DNA of 64,000 bases from Pseudomonas fluorescens. Its GTDB lineage: Bacteria; Pseudomonadota; Gammaproteobacteria; Pseudomonadales; Pseudomonadaceae. Of this stretch, positions 26,996 through 35,251 are shown in pieces (within the stretch, counting starts at the first letter, position 1; every line of letters starts with the position of its first letter). The position numbers and the translations under genes are program-made. The stretch lies in contig NZ_CABVHJ010000017.1 in the NCBI RefSeq assembly GCF_902497745.1, forward strand, positions 64,501 through 128,500, given 5' to 3'. The notes under the pieces were generated by a model that saw only the letters and a program-made list of their open reading frames with translations, ran no database searches and was not told where the DNA came from.

Positions 26996-29332
26996 GTGGT
27001 TCAACACCCCATGGATATCAAATTCACCCACCGGCTGTCTTACAAGCAAGCCAGGCTTACCGTGCTGGTCGGGTTCATTCTGGGCACGCTGCTCAGCCTG
27101 CTGCAAATCGGCATCGATTATGCCAGTGAAGACGCCTCTATCAACCGTGAAATCCTGTCTTTACTGGAAATCAGCCATAACCCGGCGTCACGGATCGCCT
27201 ACAACATCGACGCCGAGCTGGCGCAGGAACTGACCCTGGGGCTGTTGCGCTCGCCGGCGATCATTTCTGCGCAACTGATCGACAACAACAGCACGGTGCT
27301 GGCCAGCGTAAAACGCCCGGAACTGCAAAGCGGTTATCGGGTGATCAGCGACTTCCTGTTTGGTGCCAAGCGCCAGTTCGAGGATCGTCTGTATCTGGAT
27401 CATCTGCCCAATGAATCGCTGGGCGTCTTGAGCCTTGAAGTCGATACCTACGCCTTTGGCAGCCGTTTCCTGCGTCGGGCCGAGATTACCTTGCTCAATG
27501 GCTTCGCCCGCAGCCTGATTCTGACCGGCCTCCTGCTGGCGCTGTTCTACGTGATGCTGACCAAACCGCTGGTGCGGGTGATCCGCGAGCTCAGTGGACG
27601 CGACCCGCGCAGTGCCGAACCGACCACGCTGGAATGTCCGTCCGGCCATGCCAACGATGAAATCGGCGTGCTGGTCAAAGTCGCCAATCAGCAATTCGAG
27701 AACATTGCCACCGAGATCCAGCAGCGGCGCAACGCTGAAAACCGCCTGACTGACTATCTCGGACAACTGGAAAACATCGTCTCGGCGCGCACCGCCGAAC
27801 TCAAGGCGATCAATACGCGGCTCAGCCAGTCCAATCAGGAACTCGAAGTCGCTCGCAGCACCGCCCTGGAAATGGCCGAAGCCCGCTCGGCCTTCCTCGC
27901 CAACATGAGCCATGAGATCCGCACACCGCTCAACGGCCTGCTGGGGATGATCGCGCTGTCACTCGACGGGCCGTTGAATGCCGAGCAGCAGCAACAGCTG
28001 TCGATCGCCCACGATTCGGGCAAGGTGCTGGTCGAGTTGCTCAACGATATTCTCGACCTGTCGAAATTCGATGCCGGGCAACTGGAGCTCGAGCACATCC
28101 CGTTCGACCTCGGCTCATTGATCGAAGACACCGCAAACCTGCTCTCGCAGAACGCCGCGCCGAGCGTCGAGCTGACCTGCCTGATCGACCCACACTTCCC
28201 GGCCCTGGTATTGGGCGATCCGACCCGGGTACGACAGATCGTCAGCAACCTGCTGTCCAACGCACTGAAGTTCACCCGATTCGGCCGGGTGGATGTACGC
28301 TTGGCGACCTTCAGGGATGGCGTGCGCATCGAGGTCTGCGACACCGGCATCGGTATCGCCCAGGATGCGCAGCTGAAAATCTTCCAGCCGTTCACCCAGG
28401 CGGGCGCCGGGATCACCCGTCAGTATGGCGGCACAGGGCTGGGACTGGCGCTGACGTACAACCTCTGCGAGGCCATGCAGGGCCGCCTGACCATCAGCTC
28501 CGAGACCGGTTTCGGCAGTCAGTTCTGTGCCGAGTTGCCACTGCCCTGCCATACCCGCGCACTGGCACCGGCGCCGCTGCACGGCAAGATACTCGCCATC
28601 ACCGCAGCGAGCAGCGGTCTGGCGGAGCTGTTGCAAAGTCTGCTGCCGGTCTGGGGACTTGCGTATGAACAGCGCACCATTGATGACTCGTTGCTGGGCC
28701 TGACCCCGGACGTGGTGATCACCGATTGTCCGGAGTGCCTGTTCGGCCTGCGCCCGACACTCGCTGCGCCGATTTTGCTGGTGACCGCCTACGGCAGTTT
28801 CCTGCCGAGCGAAGAAGCGGCCGCCCTGGCTCCGCTGCAGCAGCAGGCACGCCCGTTGGCGCGCAATGCGCTCTACCAGAACCTGCGGCGCACCCTGCAA
28901 CCGGACGTGGTTGCGATCAACGGTGCGCAGCTCGAAACCTCTCCCTCGGTGCGACGCGGACGGGTGTTGCTGGTCGAGGACAACCCGGTCAATCAACTGG
29001 TGGCCAAAGGCATGCTCGGCAAACTGGGCTGCGAGGTCATCGTCGCCGCCCATGGTGCCGAAGCGCTGGATCAACTGGAGTATCACGAATTCGATCTGGT
29101 ACTGATGGACTGCAACATGCCCGTCATGGACGGTTACGAAGCCAGCCGGCAGATCCGCCAGAGCGGGCGCTGGCCGCACCTGCCCATCGTCGCTCTGACC
29201 GCCAACGCGATGTCCGAAGAACGCGAACGCTGCCGCGCGGCAGGCATGAGCGACTATCTGGCCAAGCCGTTCCGACGTGAAGAACTCGCGGCACTGCTCG
29301 ATCAATGGATCCCGACTACGACAGCGCTTTGA
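26996..29332 (+). CDS. sagS: SagS-like hybrid sensor kinase/response regulator
   Basis: Layout is a short N-terminus, membrane helix one (LTVLVGFILGTLLSLLQIG), a ~130-residue periplasmic region, helix two (LILTGLLLALFYVML), a HAMP/coiled-coil linker, HisKA with H306 in MSHEIRTPLNG, an HATPase (NLLSNALKF, GGTGLGLAL), a degenerate pseudo-receiver, and a true receiver with D705 in VLMDCNMPVMDGYEA. Numbering uses the GTG at 26996, which has AAGGGA 7 nt upstream; ATGs at 26969 or 27011 are alternatives. The convergent neighbours ospR-gpx match the P. aeruginosa sagS locus as I recall it. SagS controls attachment and biofilm tolerance through HptB and BfiS. No HPt is fused. Confidence 0.88.
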   Translation: MVQHPMDIKFTHRLSYKQARLTVLVGFILGTLLSLLQIGIDYASEDASINREILSLLEISHNPASRIAYNIDAELAQELTLGLLRSPAIISAQLIDNNSTVLASVKRPELQSGYRVISDFLFGAKRQFEDRLYLDHLPNESLGVLSLEVDTYAFGSRFLRRAEITLLNGFARSLILTGLLLALFYVMLTKPLVRVIRELSGRDPRSAEPTTLECPSGHANDEIGVLVKVANQQFENIATEIQQRRNAENRLTDYLGQLENIVSARTAELKAINTRLSQSNQELEVARSTALEMAEARSAFLANMSHEIRTPLNGLLGMIALSLDGPLNAEQQQQLSIAHDSGKVLVELLNDILDLSKFDAGQLELEHIPFDLGSLIEDTANLLSQNAAPSVELTCLIDPHFPALVLGDPTRVRQIVSNLLSNALKFTRFGRVDVRLATFRDGVRIEVCDTGIGIAQDAQLKIFQPFTQAGAGITRQYGGTGLGLALTYNLCEAMQGRLTISSETGFGSQFCAELPLPCHTRALAPAPLHGKILAITAASSGLAELLQSLLPVWGLAYEQRTIDDSLLGLTPDVVITDCPECLFGLRPTLAAPILLVTAYGSFLPSEEAAALAPLQQQARPLARNALYQNLRRTLQPDVVAINGAQLETSPSVRRGRVLLVEDNPVNQLVAKGMLGKLGCEVIVAAHGAEALDQLEYHEFDLVLMDCNMPVMDGYEASRQIRQSGRWPHLPIVALTANAMSEERERCRAAGMSDYLAKPFRREELAALLDQWIPTTTAL

Positions 29333-29777
29333 TCTGCCCCAGCAAGTGATCGAGACCGTTGCGCAGGTCATTGAGGCGGTCCAGATCCACCCCGCTGTCG
29401 CACAGCAGTCGGGCCTTGAGCGGCCCGACCTGCTCGCGCAAGGCTTTCCCTGCGGGCGTCAGGCTCAGATGGACTTCCCGTTCGTCGCGTGTCGAACGCT
29501 GGCGCTGCACCCATTGCAACTGCTCCAGGCGCTTGAGCAACGGCGTCAGCGTGCCCGAGTCCAGCGCCAGACGCTCGCCCAACGCCTTGACGGTCGGTTG
29601 CTCCGGCGCGGCGTCCTGCCATTCCCACAACACCAGCATCGCCAGATATTGCGGGTAGGTCAGACCGAGCTGATCGAGCATCGGCTTGTAGGCCCGAATC
29701 ACCGCCCGGGACGCCGCGTACAACTTGAAGCACAACTGGCTGTCGAGCTTCAGCGAATCGACCGGCAGGCTGTTCAT
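29316..29777 (-). CDS. ospR: OspR-type MarR/OhrR family peroxide-sensing repressor
   Basis: This winged-helix regulator of 153 residues has the OhrR reactive cysteine at C16 (LCFKLYAASR), a second cysteine at C126, and the HTH region PTVKALGERLALDSGTLTPLLKRLE. DEREVHLSLTPAG is the wing. Its start overlaps the gpx stop by 4 bp, so gpx-ospR is one transcript. Oxidation of the cysteine should release it from the dyad upstream of gpx, giving autoregulation as described for OspR of P. aeruginosa. The 3' end overlaps the convergent sagS-like gene by 17 bp. Confidence 0.92.
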   Translation of the reverse strand: MNSLPVDSLKLDSQLCFKLYAASRAVIRAYKPMLDQLGLTYPQYLAMLVLWEWQDAAPEQPTVKALGERLALDSGTLTPLLKRLEQLQWVQRQRSTRDEREVHLSLTPAGKALREQVGPLKARLLCDSGVDLDRLNDLRNGLDHLLGQIKALS

Positions 29778-30259
29778 TTGAGCAGAGCTTCGATCTCGCC
29801 GCTCAGCTCCTGCGGCTTGGTGGTCGGGGCAAAACGCTTGACCAGTTTTCCGTCCTTGCCAATCAGGAACTTGGTGAAGTTCCACTTGATGCCCTGGGAG
29901 CCAAGCAGGCCCGGCGCGCGTTTTTTCAGTTGCACGAACAGCGGATGCGCGTCTCCACCGTTAACGTCGATCTTCTTGAACAGCGGGAAGCTGACGCCGA
30001 AGTTCAGCTCACAGAACTCACTGATCGCCCCTTCGTTACCTGGCTCCTGCTTGCCGAACTGATTGCACGGGAAGCCCAAAACCACGAGCCCCTGATCCTT
30101 GTAGGTCTGCCACAGTTCTTCGAGGCCTTTGTACTGTGGAGTGAAACCGCATTTGCTTGCGGTGTTGACCACTAAAACCGCTTTACCGGCGAAATCGGCG
30201 AGGGTCTTTTGCTCCCCCTTGATGGTGGTGCACGGAATGTTCAACAGGTTGTCGCTCAT
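29774..30259 (-). CDS. gpx: Glutathione peroxidase (BtuE/Gpx type, cysteine form)
   Basis: A thiol peroxidase of 161 residues reduces peroxides with thioredoxin or glutathione. The active site is NTASKCGFTPQY (peroxidatic cysteine), with GFPCNQFGKQEPG and the tryptophan/asparagine motif KWNFTKFLI completing the tetrad. There is no signal peptide, so it is cytoplasmic. It is the first gene of the gpx-ospR operon. Its promoter at 30294-30322 is overlapped by a perfect inverted repeat, a likely OspR site. Confidence 0.95.
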   Translation of the reverse strand: MSDNLLNIPCTTIKGEQKTLADFAGKAVLVVNTASKCGFTPQYKGLEELWQTYKDQGLVVLGFPCNQFGKQEPGNEGAISEFCELNFGVSFPLFKKIDVNGGDAHPLFVQLKKRAPGLLGSQGIKWNFTKFLIGKDGKLVKRFAPTTKPQELSGEIEALLK

Positions 30260-30293
30260 GGCGTCGGGCTCCGCAGACAGTCAAGAAAGATCA

Positions 30294-30322
30294 AACATAG
30301 CGAGCAATTAAATTGTGTGCAA
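30294..30322 (-). promoter_or_regulatory. Predicted gpx-ospR promoter
   Basis: On the minus strand, TTGCAC (complement of 30317-30322) and TATGTT (complement of 30294-30299) are separated by exactly 17 bp, about 35 bp before the gpx ATG. The -35 lies inside the dyad at 30306-30329. Confidence 0.6.
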
Positions 30323-30329
30323 TTTAATT
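30306..30329. promoter_or_regulatory. Perfect inverted repeat, candidate OspR operator
   Basis: AATTAAATTG and CAATTTAATT are perfect 10-bp arms around TGTG. AT-rich AATTG/CAATT dyads are typical OhrR-family operators. The repeat covers the -35 and part of the spacer of the gpx promoter, so bound repressor would block polymerase. Confidence 0.65.
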
Positions 30330-30339
30330 ATCGAATAAT

Positions 30340-30361
30340 AAGGCGACCCGAAGGTCGCCTT
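30340..30361 (-). terminator. Hairpin terminator after msrB
   Basis: Read on the minus strand, AAGGCGACC-TTCG-GGTCGCCTT is a perfect 9-bp stem with a UUCG loop, followed by the AT-rich tract TATTATT. It separates msrB from the gpx promoter. Confidence 0.75.
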
Positions 30362-30368
30362 CATTCGT

Positions 30369-30767
30369 TTATGCGCGTGGAACCAGATCCAGGCAAACAG
30401 AATTGATGCAATAACGCAAACCAGTCGGCGGCGGGCCGTCCGGGAACACATGGCCCAGATGCGCATCGCAGCGCGCGCACTTCACTTCCGTACGGATCAT
30501 GCCGTGACTGATGTCACGGATTTCAGTCATGGCGCTTTCGCCGATCGGCGCGTAGAAGCTCGGCCAGCCGCAGCCGGAGTCGAATTTGGTCTTGGAGTCG
30601 AACAGCGGCTCATTGCAGCAAACGCAATGATAGACACCGTCGGTCTTGGTGTCGTTGTATTTGCCGGAGAACGGGCGCTCGGTGGCACTCAGACGACAAA
30701 CGTTGTACTGCTCGGGGTCGAGCATCTCACGCCATTCTTCCAGGGTTTTTTCCAACTTTTCCATCAT
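30369..30767 (-). CDS. msrB: Peptide-methionine (R)-S-oxide reductase MsrB
   Basis: The ~132-residue enzyme repairs Met-R-sulfoxide in proteins. Zinc-binding CxxC pairs are in YHCVCCNEPLF and VKCARCDAHLGHVF, and the catalytic cysteine is in RYCINSVCLDL. SGCGWPSFYAPI is the substrate-pocket motif. Tandem ATGs at 30767 and 30764 follow AGGTG closely. It lies upstream of gpx-ospR on the same strand but is separated by a terminator and a separate promoter. Confidence 0.95.
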   Translation of the reverse strand: MMEKLEKTLEEWREMLDPEQYNVCRLSATERPFSGKYNDTKTDGVYHCVCCNEPLFDSKTKFDSGCGWPSFYAPIGESAMTEIRDISHGMIRTEVKCARCDAHLGHVFPDGPPPTGLRYCINSVCLDLVPRA

Positions 30768-30988
30768 CACACCTCAGCGGCTGAAAAAGCCCGATCTGTA
30801 CCTTTTCCACGGATCGGGCGGCACGTATGATTGCGCCTCGTCACGCACCAGTCTGGCAGCCAGACCGGGCGCATTCAAACGGATTATGGGAGCCACGGCT
30901 CAAGACGTCCGCCTGTGTGAAGACGCAGGAATCCCAGCACGGTTGTCCATCCGCCGCCTGGATCGTTCATTTTCGGGATCACATCGCC

Positions 30989-32200
30989 ATGCAGTTCAGC
31001 AAATCGAACAAGCTCGCCAACGTCTGCTACGACATTCGCGGCCCGGTGCTCAAGCACGCCAAACGACTGGAAGAGGAAGGCCAGCGCATCCTCAAGCTGA
31101 ATATCGGCAACCCGGCGCCGTTTGGTTTCGAAGCCCCGGACGAAATCCTCCAGGATGTGATCCGCAACCTGCCGACCGCGCAAGGCTACAGTGACTCCAA
31201 AGGCCTGTTCAGCGCGCGTAAAGCGGTGATGCAGTACTACCAGCAGAAGAATGTCGAAGGTGTCGGCATCGAAGACATCTATCTGGGCAACGGCGTTTCC
31301 GAGCTGATCGTGATGTCGCTGCAGGCGCTGCTCAACAATGGCGACGAAGTGCTGGTGCCAGCCCCGGACTATCCGCTGTGGACTGCCGCCGTCAGCCTCG
31401 CTGGCGGTAACGCCGTGCATTACCTGTGCGACGAAGGCGCCGACTGGTTCCCGGATCTGGCCGACATCAAGGCCAAGATCACCCCGAACACCAAAGCCAT
31501 GGTGATCATCAACCCGAACAACCCGACCGGCGCGGTGTATTCGAAGGAAGTGTTGCTGGGCATGCTGGAAATCGCCCGTGCGCACAACCTGGTGGTGTTC
31601 TCCGACGAGATCTACGACAAGATTCTGTACGACGATGCCGTGCACATCTGCACCGCCTCCCTGGCGCCGGACCTGCTCTGCCTGACCTTCAACGGCCTGT
31701 CGAAGTCGTACCGCGTGGCCGGTTTCCGTTCCGGCTGGATCGCGATTTCCGGGCCGAAGCACAATGCGCAGAGCTACATCGAAGGCATCGACATGCTGGC
31801 CAACATGCGCCTGTGTGCCAACGTGCCGAGCCAGCATGCGATCCAGACCGCATTGGGCGGCTATCAGAGCATCAATGATCTGGTGCTGCCGCAGGGTCGC
31901 CTGCTCGAACAGCGCAACCGCACCTGGGAGCTGCTCAACGACATTCCGGGTGTGAGCTGTGTCAAGCCGATGGGTGCGCTGTATGCGTTCCCGAAGATCG
32001 ACCCGAAGGTCTGCCCGATCCACAACGACGAAAAATTCGTCCTCGACCTGTTGCTTTCCGAGAAGCTGCTGGTGGTGCAAGGCACGGCGTTCAACTGGCC
32101 ATGGCCGGATCACTTCCGCGTGGTCACCCTGCCCCGCGTCGACGATCTGGAAATGGCCATAGGCCGTATCGGTAACTTCCTCAAGTCCTACCGCCAGTAA
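30989..32200 (+). CDS. alaA: Alanine transaminase AlaA (class I/II aminotransferase)
   Basis: A PLP enzyme of 403 residues converts pyruvate and glutamate to alanine and 2-oxoglutarate. The start MQFSKSNKLANVCYDIRGPV is the standard AlaA/YfbQ N-terminus, so I took the ATG at 30989 rather than the longer frame from 30827. IINPNNPTGAVYS and FSDEIYDKILYDD bind PLP; the Schiff-base lysine is in FNGLSKSYRVAGFRSGW. It is a single gene, followed by a strong hairpin. Confidence 0.95.
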   Translation: MQFSKSNKLANVCYDIRGPVLKHAKRLEEEGQRILKLNIGNPAPFGFEAPDEILQDVIRNLPTAQGYSDSKGLFSARKAVMQYYQQKNVEGVGIEDIYLGNGVSELIVMSLQALLNNGDEVLVPAPDYPLWTAAVSLAGGNAVHYLCDEGADWFPDLADIKAKITPNTKAMVIINPNNPTGAVYSKEVLLGMLEIARAHNLVVFSDEIYDKILYDDAVHICTASLAPDLLCLTFNGLSKSYRVAGFRSGWIAISGPKHNAQSYIEGIDMLANMRLCANVPSQHAIQTALGGYQSINDLVLPQGRLLEQRNRTWELLNDIPGVSCVKPMGALYAFPKIDPKVCPIHNDEKFVLDLLLSEKLLVVQGTAFNWPWPDHFRVVTLPRVDDLEMAIGRIGNFLKSYRQ

Positions 32201-32208
32201 CTGGCCAG

Positions 32209-32238
32209 CAGTGCGCAACGGTCAAACGTTGCGCACTG
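32209..32238. terminator. Long perfect hairpin after alaA
   Basis: CAGTGCGCAACG and CGTTGCGCACTG form a 12-bp perfect stem around a 6-nt loop, starting 8 bp after the alaA stop. No clear T run follows, so it may act as a 3'-end-protecting or Rho-assisted structure rather than a classic terminator. Confidence 0.55.
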
Positions 32239-32429
32239 TCTGATTCAGCAACACTTCTGCGTTCCGCCTCTGCGCACGCCTTCTACACTTGCGATTCATA
32301 CCGTTTACCTGCGTCCAGCGTAATGGCGACGGGTCGCGGCTGGTCGTCATCCCTATCGTTATCCGTTGTGGGAAATGTGCCGAGCACCAAAGAATCCGCT
32401 GTAGGACACAGTTTGAAATAGTCACTCAG

Positions 32430-32458
32430 TTGAATAGCCCGGTGCGGCACCTTATATA
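32430..32458 (+). promoter_or_regulatory. Predicted htpX promoter
   Basis: TTGAAT at 32430-32435 and TATATA at 32453-32458 are separated by 17 bp. Transcription would start about 40 bp before the htpX ATG, which has GAGGAG upstream. TTGAA is also compatible with a sigma-32 -35, but a CCCCAT-type -10 is absent. Confidence 0.6.
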
Positions 32459-32503
32459 CCCCGCAGTACGCTACATCTTTAGCTTGAGGAGATTTCTACA
32501 ACC

Positions 32504-33391
32504 ATGATGCGCATCCTGCTGTTTTTGGCCACTAACCTGGCGGTCGTGCTGATAGCCAGCATCACCCTGAGCCTGTTCGGCTTCAACGGGTTCATGGCGG
32601 CCAACGGGGTTGATCTCGACCTTAGTCAGCTGCTGGTTTTCTGTGCGGTCTTTGGTTTCGCCGGCTCGCTGTTCTCTCTGTTCATCTCCAAGTGGATGGC
32701 GAAGATGAGCACCGGCACCCAGATCATCAGCCAGCCACGTACCCGGCATGAGCAATGGCTGCTGCAAACCGTCGAGCAACTGTCCCGCGAAGCCGGGATC
32801 AAGATGCCCGAAGTCGGTATTTTCCCGGCCTACGAAGCAAACGCCTTCGCCACCGGCTGGAACAAGAACGACGCGCTGGTCGCGGTCAGCCAGGGCTTGC
32901 TTGAGCGTTTCTCACCCGATGAAGTGAAAGCCGTGCTCGCCCACGAAATCGGTCACGTGGCCAACGGTGACATGGTCACGCTGGCGCTGATCCAGGGCGT
33001 GGTGAACACCTTCGTGATGTTCTTTGCGCGGATCATCGGTAACTTCGTCGACAAAGTGATCTTCAAGAACGAAGAAGGCCAGGGCATCGCCTACTACGTG
33101 GCGACCATCTTCGCCGAACTGGTATTGGGCATTCTCGCCAGTGCGATCGTCATGTGGTTCTCGCGCAAGCGTGAATTCCGTGCCGACGAAGCCGGCGCAC
33201 GTCTGGCCGGCACCAGCGCGATGATCGGCGCACTGCAACGCCTGCGCGCCGAACAGGGCCTGCCGGTGCACATGCCGGACACCCTGAACGCCTTTGGCAT
33301 CAACGGTGGCATCAAACAGGGCTTTGCCCGTATGTTCATGAGCCACCCGCCGCTGGAAGAGCGTATCGACGCGCTGCGTCGCCGCGGTTGA
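32504..33391 (+). CDS. htpX: Membrane zinc metalloprotease HtpX
   Basis: This 295-residue protease takes part in inner-membrane protein quality control with FtsH. Two N-terminal membrane helices (about 4-24 and 35-57) precede the zinc site HEIGHV, with a further glutamate in REFRADEAGA. Two more hydrophobic segments lie at about 155-215. GAGGAG lies 13 nt before the first of two tandem ATGs. It is a monocistronic unit with its own promoter and terminator. Confidence 0.96.
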   Translation: MMRILLFLATNLAVVLIASITLSLFGFNGFMAANGVDLDLSQLLVFCAVFGFAGSLFSLFISKWMAKMSTGTQIISQPRTRHEQWLLQTVEQLSREAGIKMPEVGIFPAYEANAFATGWNKNDALVAVSQGLLERFSPDEVKAVLAHEIGHVANGDMVTLALIQGVVNTFVMFFARIIGNFVDKVIFKNEEGQGIAYYVATIFAELVLGILASAIVMWFSRKREFRADEAGARLAGTSAMIGALQRLRAEQGLPVHMPDTLNAFGINGGIKQGFARMFMSHPPLEERIDALRRRG

Positions 33392-33410
33392 TCCGACTGG
33401 CGTAACAATG

Positions 33411-33443
33411 AAAAAAGGTCCGCAGTGATGCGGACCTTTTTTG
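33411..33443 (+). terminator. Rho-independent terminator after htpX
   Basis: AAAAAAGGTCCGCA-GTGA-TGCGGACCTTTTTT is a symmetric hairpin that can act in both directions, 20 bp after htpX. Confidence 0.92.
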
Positions 33444-33471
33444 TTCCTGCCAATAATGGATTGTTGCTGAT

Positions 33472-33555
33472 GGCCTCTTCGCGAGCAGGCTCGCTCCCAC
33501 ACGGGCCCTGCAAACACCCATCCAATGTGGGAGCGAGCCTGCTCGCGAAGAGGCC
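33472..33555. repeat. REP pair, copy 2
   Basis: Inverted REP units (GGCCTCTTCGCGAGCAGGC...GCCTGCTCGCGAAGAGGCC) flank a ~25 bp spacer. It lies between htpX and tpm, two genes that converge here. Confidence 0.9.
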
Positions 33556-33573
33556 GGCACTGTCAGCAAACAT

Positions 33574-34221
33574 CTATCGAGAAGAAACCCGGTAAACCCG
33601 CTCCTCAAGCCGCGTAACGCCTGCCTGCAGGAACTTCCAGCTCTCACCCAGCACATCCTGCTCTTCCAGCGCCTGCACCTGCCAGACATCCCCCAGCAAC
33701 CGCTGCACTTCATCATCCCCCGCCGCAAACGGCGGCCCCGGCATCTGCGCCTGATCGTAATCCAGCGTAATCAACAACCCTTGCACACCCAGCGGCAGAA
33801 TCTGCTGAAGATGCGCCGCATAACGCTCACGCATCGGCCCTGGCAAGGCAATCAGCGCGGCGCGATCGTACAACGCGGTGCAATCGCCCACATCGCTCGC
33901 CGTCAGCGCGAAGAAGTCACCGCACCACAGTTCGATGGCGTCACTGCGATAGACCTTGAACGCGCCCTTCTGGCTGATCTGCGGCTGCACTTGATGCTCA
34001 CCGAAAAAGTCTTCAATTGCCTTTTCCGACAGCTCAACCCCGAGCACCTGATGACCCCGCCCGGCCAGCCACGCCAGATCCAGACTTTTCCCACACAAAG
34101 GCACGAACACTCGCGCCGCTGCCGGTACCGCCCAGTGCCGCTGCAAATAAGGGTTCACCTCCGGCAGATGAAAACCGATCTGCCCCGAATCCCACTTCTT
34201 GTGCCAAAACTCAGACTGCAT
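33574..34221 (-). CDS. tpm: Thiopurine S-methyltransferase
   Basis: The 215-residue SAM-dependent enzyme methylates thiopurines and, in Pseudomonas, selenium and tellurium oxyanions. It has the bacterial TPMT N-terminus WHKKWDSGQIGFHLPEVNPYL. The SAM motif FVPLCGKSLDLAWLAGRGHQVLG and YDRAALIALP follow. GGAG lies 6 nt before the ATG. It stands alone; the upstream side faces the YgiD-like dioxygenase gene across about 100 AT-rich bp. Confidence 0.94.
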   Translation of the reverse strand: MQSEFWHKKWDSGQIGFHLPEVNPYLQRHWAVPAAARVFVPLCGKSLDLAWLAGRGHQVLGVELSEKAIEDFFGEHQVQPQISQKGAFKVYRSDAIELWCGDFFALTASDVGDCTALYDRAALIALPGPMRERYAAHLQQILPLGVQGLLITLDYDQAQMPGPPFAAGDDEVQRLLGDVWQVQALEEQDVLGESWKFLQAGVTRLEERVYRVSSR

Positions 34222-34324
34222 GCATCACTCCGAATAATTCGATCAAAAAGCGTTAAAACTTATATTAGATTTAGATCAATGATCTGACTGAAGATGAGCC
34301 CATCTTAACGCTCAGGAACCCATC

Positions 34325-35092
34325 ATGTTTCCCAGCCTGTTTATTTCCCATGGCTCACCCATGCTGGCGCTGGAGCCCGGTGCCAGTGGCCCGGCGTTGG
34401 CGCGTCTGGCAGCCGAATTACCGAAACCCAAAGCCATCGTCATCGTCTCTGCGCATTGGGAAAGCCACGAACTGCTGGTCAGTAGTCATCGGCAACCGGA
34501 AACCTGGCACGACTTCGGCGGTTTCCCTCGCGCGCTGTTTGAAGTTCAGTACCCGGCGCCGGGCAATCCGCAGTTGGCCGCTGAGGTGGCCGATCTGTTG
34601 ACTGCCAATAATCTGCCAGCACGTCTCGATCCGCAGCGTCCGTTCGATCACGGTGTCTGGGTGCCGCTGTCGTTGATGTACCCGCAAGCGGATATCCCGG
34701 TGGTGCAGGTCTCGCTGCCGAGTCGCGCTGGCCCGGCGTTGCAAACCCGGGTCGGCCGAGCGCTGGCGAGCCTGCGTGATCAGGGCATCTTGCTGATCGG
34801 CTCCGGCAGCATCACCCACAACCTGCGCGAACTGGACTGGCACGCCGGCCCGGAAAGTGTCGAGCCGTGGGCGCGGGATTTCCGTGACTGGGTAATCGAG
34901 AAGTTGGCGGCCGACGATGAGGCGGCGCTGCATGATTATCGCCAGCAGGCGCCGCATGCGGTGCGCAGCCATCCGAGCGACGAGCATTTGTTGCCACTGT
35001 ATTTTGCCCGGGGCGCGGGAGGAGAGTTCAGCGTGGCGCATAAAGGCTTCACGATGGGCGCGTTAGGGATGGACATCTATCGCTTTGGTTAA
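34325..35092 (+). CDS. ygiD: YgiD-type extradiol ring-cleavage dioxygenase (LigB/DODA family)
   Basis: The 255-residue protein has the class III extradiol fold. Metal-binding histidines are visible in FISHGSPML, VIVSAHWESHE and RPFDHGVWVPL, with SGSITHNLREL further on. E. coli YgiD is a zinc 4,5-DOPA dioxygenase; the substrate here is inferred only at family level. AGGA lies 8 nt before the ATG. It is divergent from tpm. Confidence 0.92.
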   Translation: MFPSLFISHGSPMLALEPGASGPALARLAAELPKPKAIVIVSAHWESHELLVSSHRQPETWHDFGGFPRALFEVQYPAPGNPQLAAEVADLLTANNLPARLDPQRPFDHGVWVPLSLMYPQADIPVVQVSLPSRAGPALQTRVGRALASLRDQGILLIGSGSITHNLRELDWHAGPESVEPWARDFRDWVIEKLAADDEAALHDYRQQAPHAVRSHPSDEHLLPLYFARGAGGEFSVAHKGFTMGALGMDIYRFG

Positions 35093-35095
35093 AAG

Positions 35096-35175
35096 CAAAA
35101 GATCGCAGCCTTCGGCAGCTCCTACATTTGGAATGCGTTCCCTCTGTAGGAGCTGCCGAAGGCTGCGATCTTTTG
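35096..35175. repeat. Second-family palindromic repeat (CAAAAGATCGCAGCC type)
   Basis: CAAAAGATCGCAGCCTTCGG and its inverted copy flank GTAGGAGCTGCCGAAGG-like arms; the whole element is a near-perfect 80-bp palindrome. This is a different repeat family from the seven GTGGGAGCGAGC elements in the window. Confidence 0.85.
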
Positions 35176-35190
35176 ATCTTTCAGGCAGAC

Positions 35191-35223
35191 AAAAAAAATC
35201 CCCGAACCAGTCGGGGATTTTTT
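35191..35223. terminator. Bidirectional terminator between ygiD-like and deaD
   Basis: AAAAAAAATCCCCGA-ACCAG-TCGGGGATTTTTT forms a strong hairpin with A and T tracts on both sides, so it can serve both convergent genes. Confidence 0.92.
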
Positions 35224-35251
35224 ATGTTCGATCAATCAGCCCAAGGGCGGA

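Larger units (their letters stand above)
32201..32503. other. Intergenic region between alaA and htpX
   Basis: These 303 bp contain the alaA 3' hairpin (32209-32238) and the htpX promoter (32430-32458). Nothing else is recognised between them. Confidence 0.5.

Noticed and set aside
30884..32218. Open minus-strand frame of 444 codons
   Set aside because: Antisense to alaA; no domain and no ribosome site.
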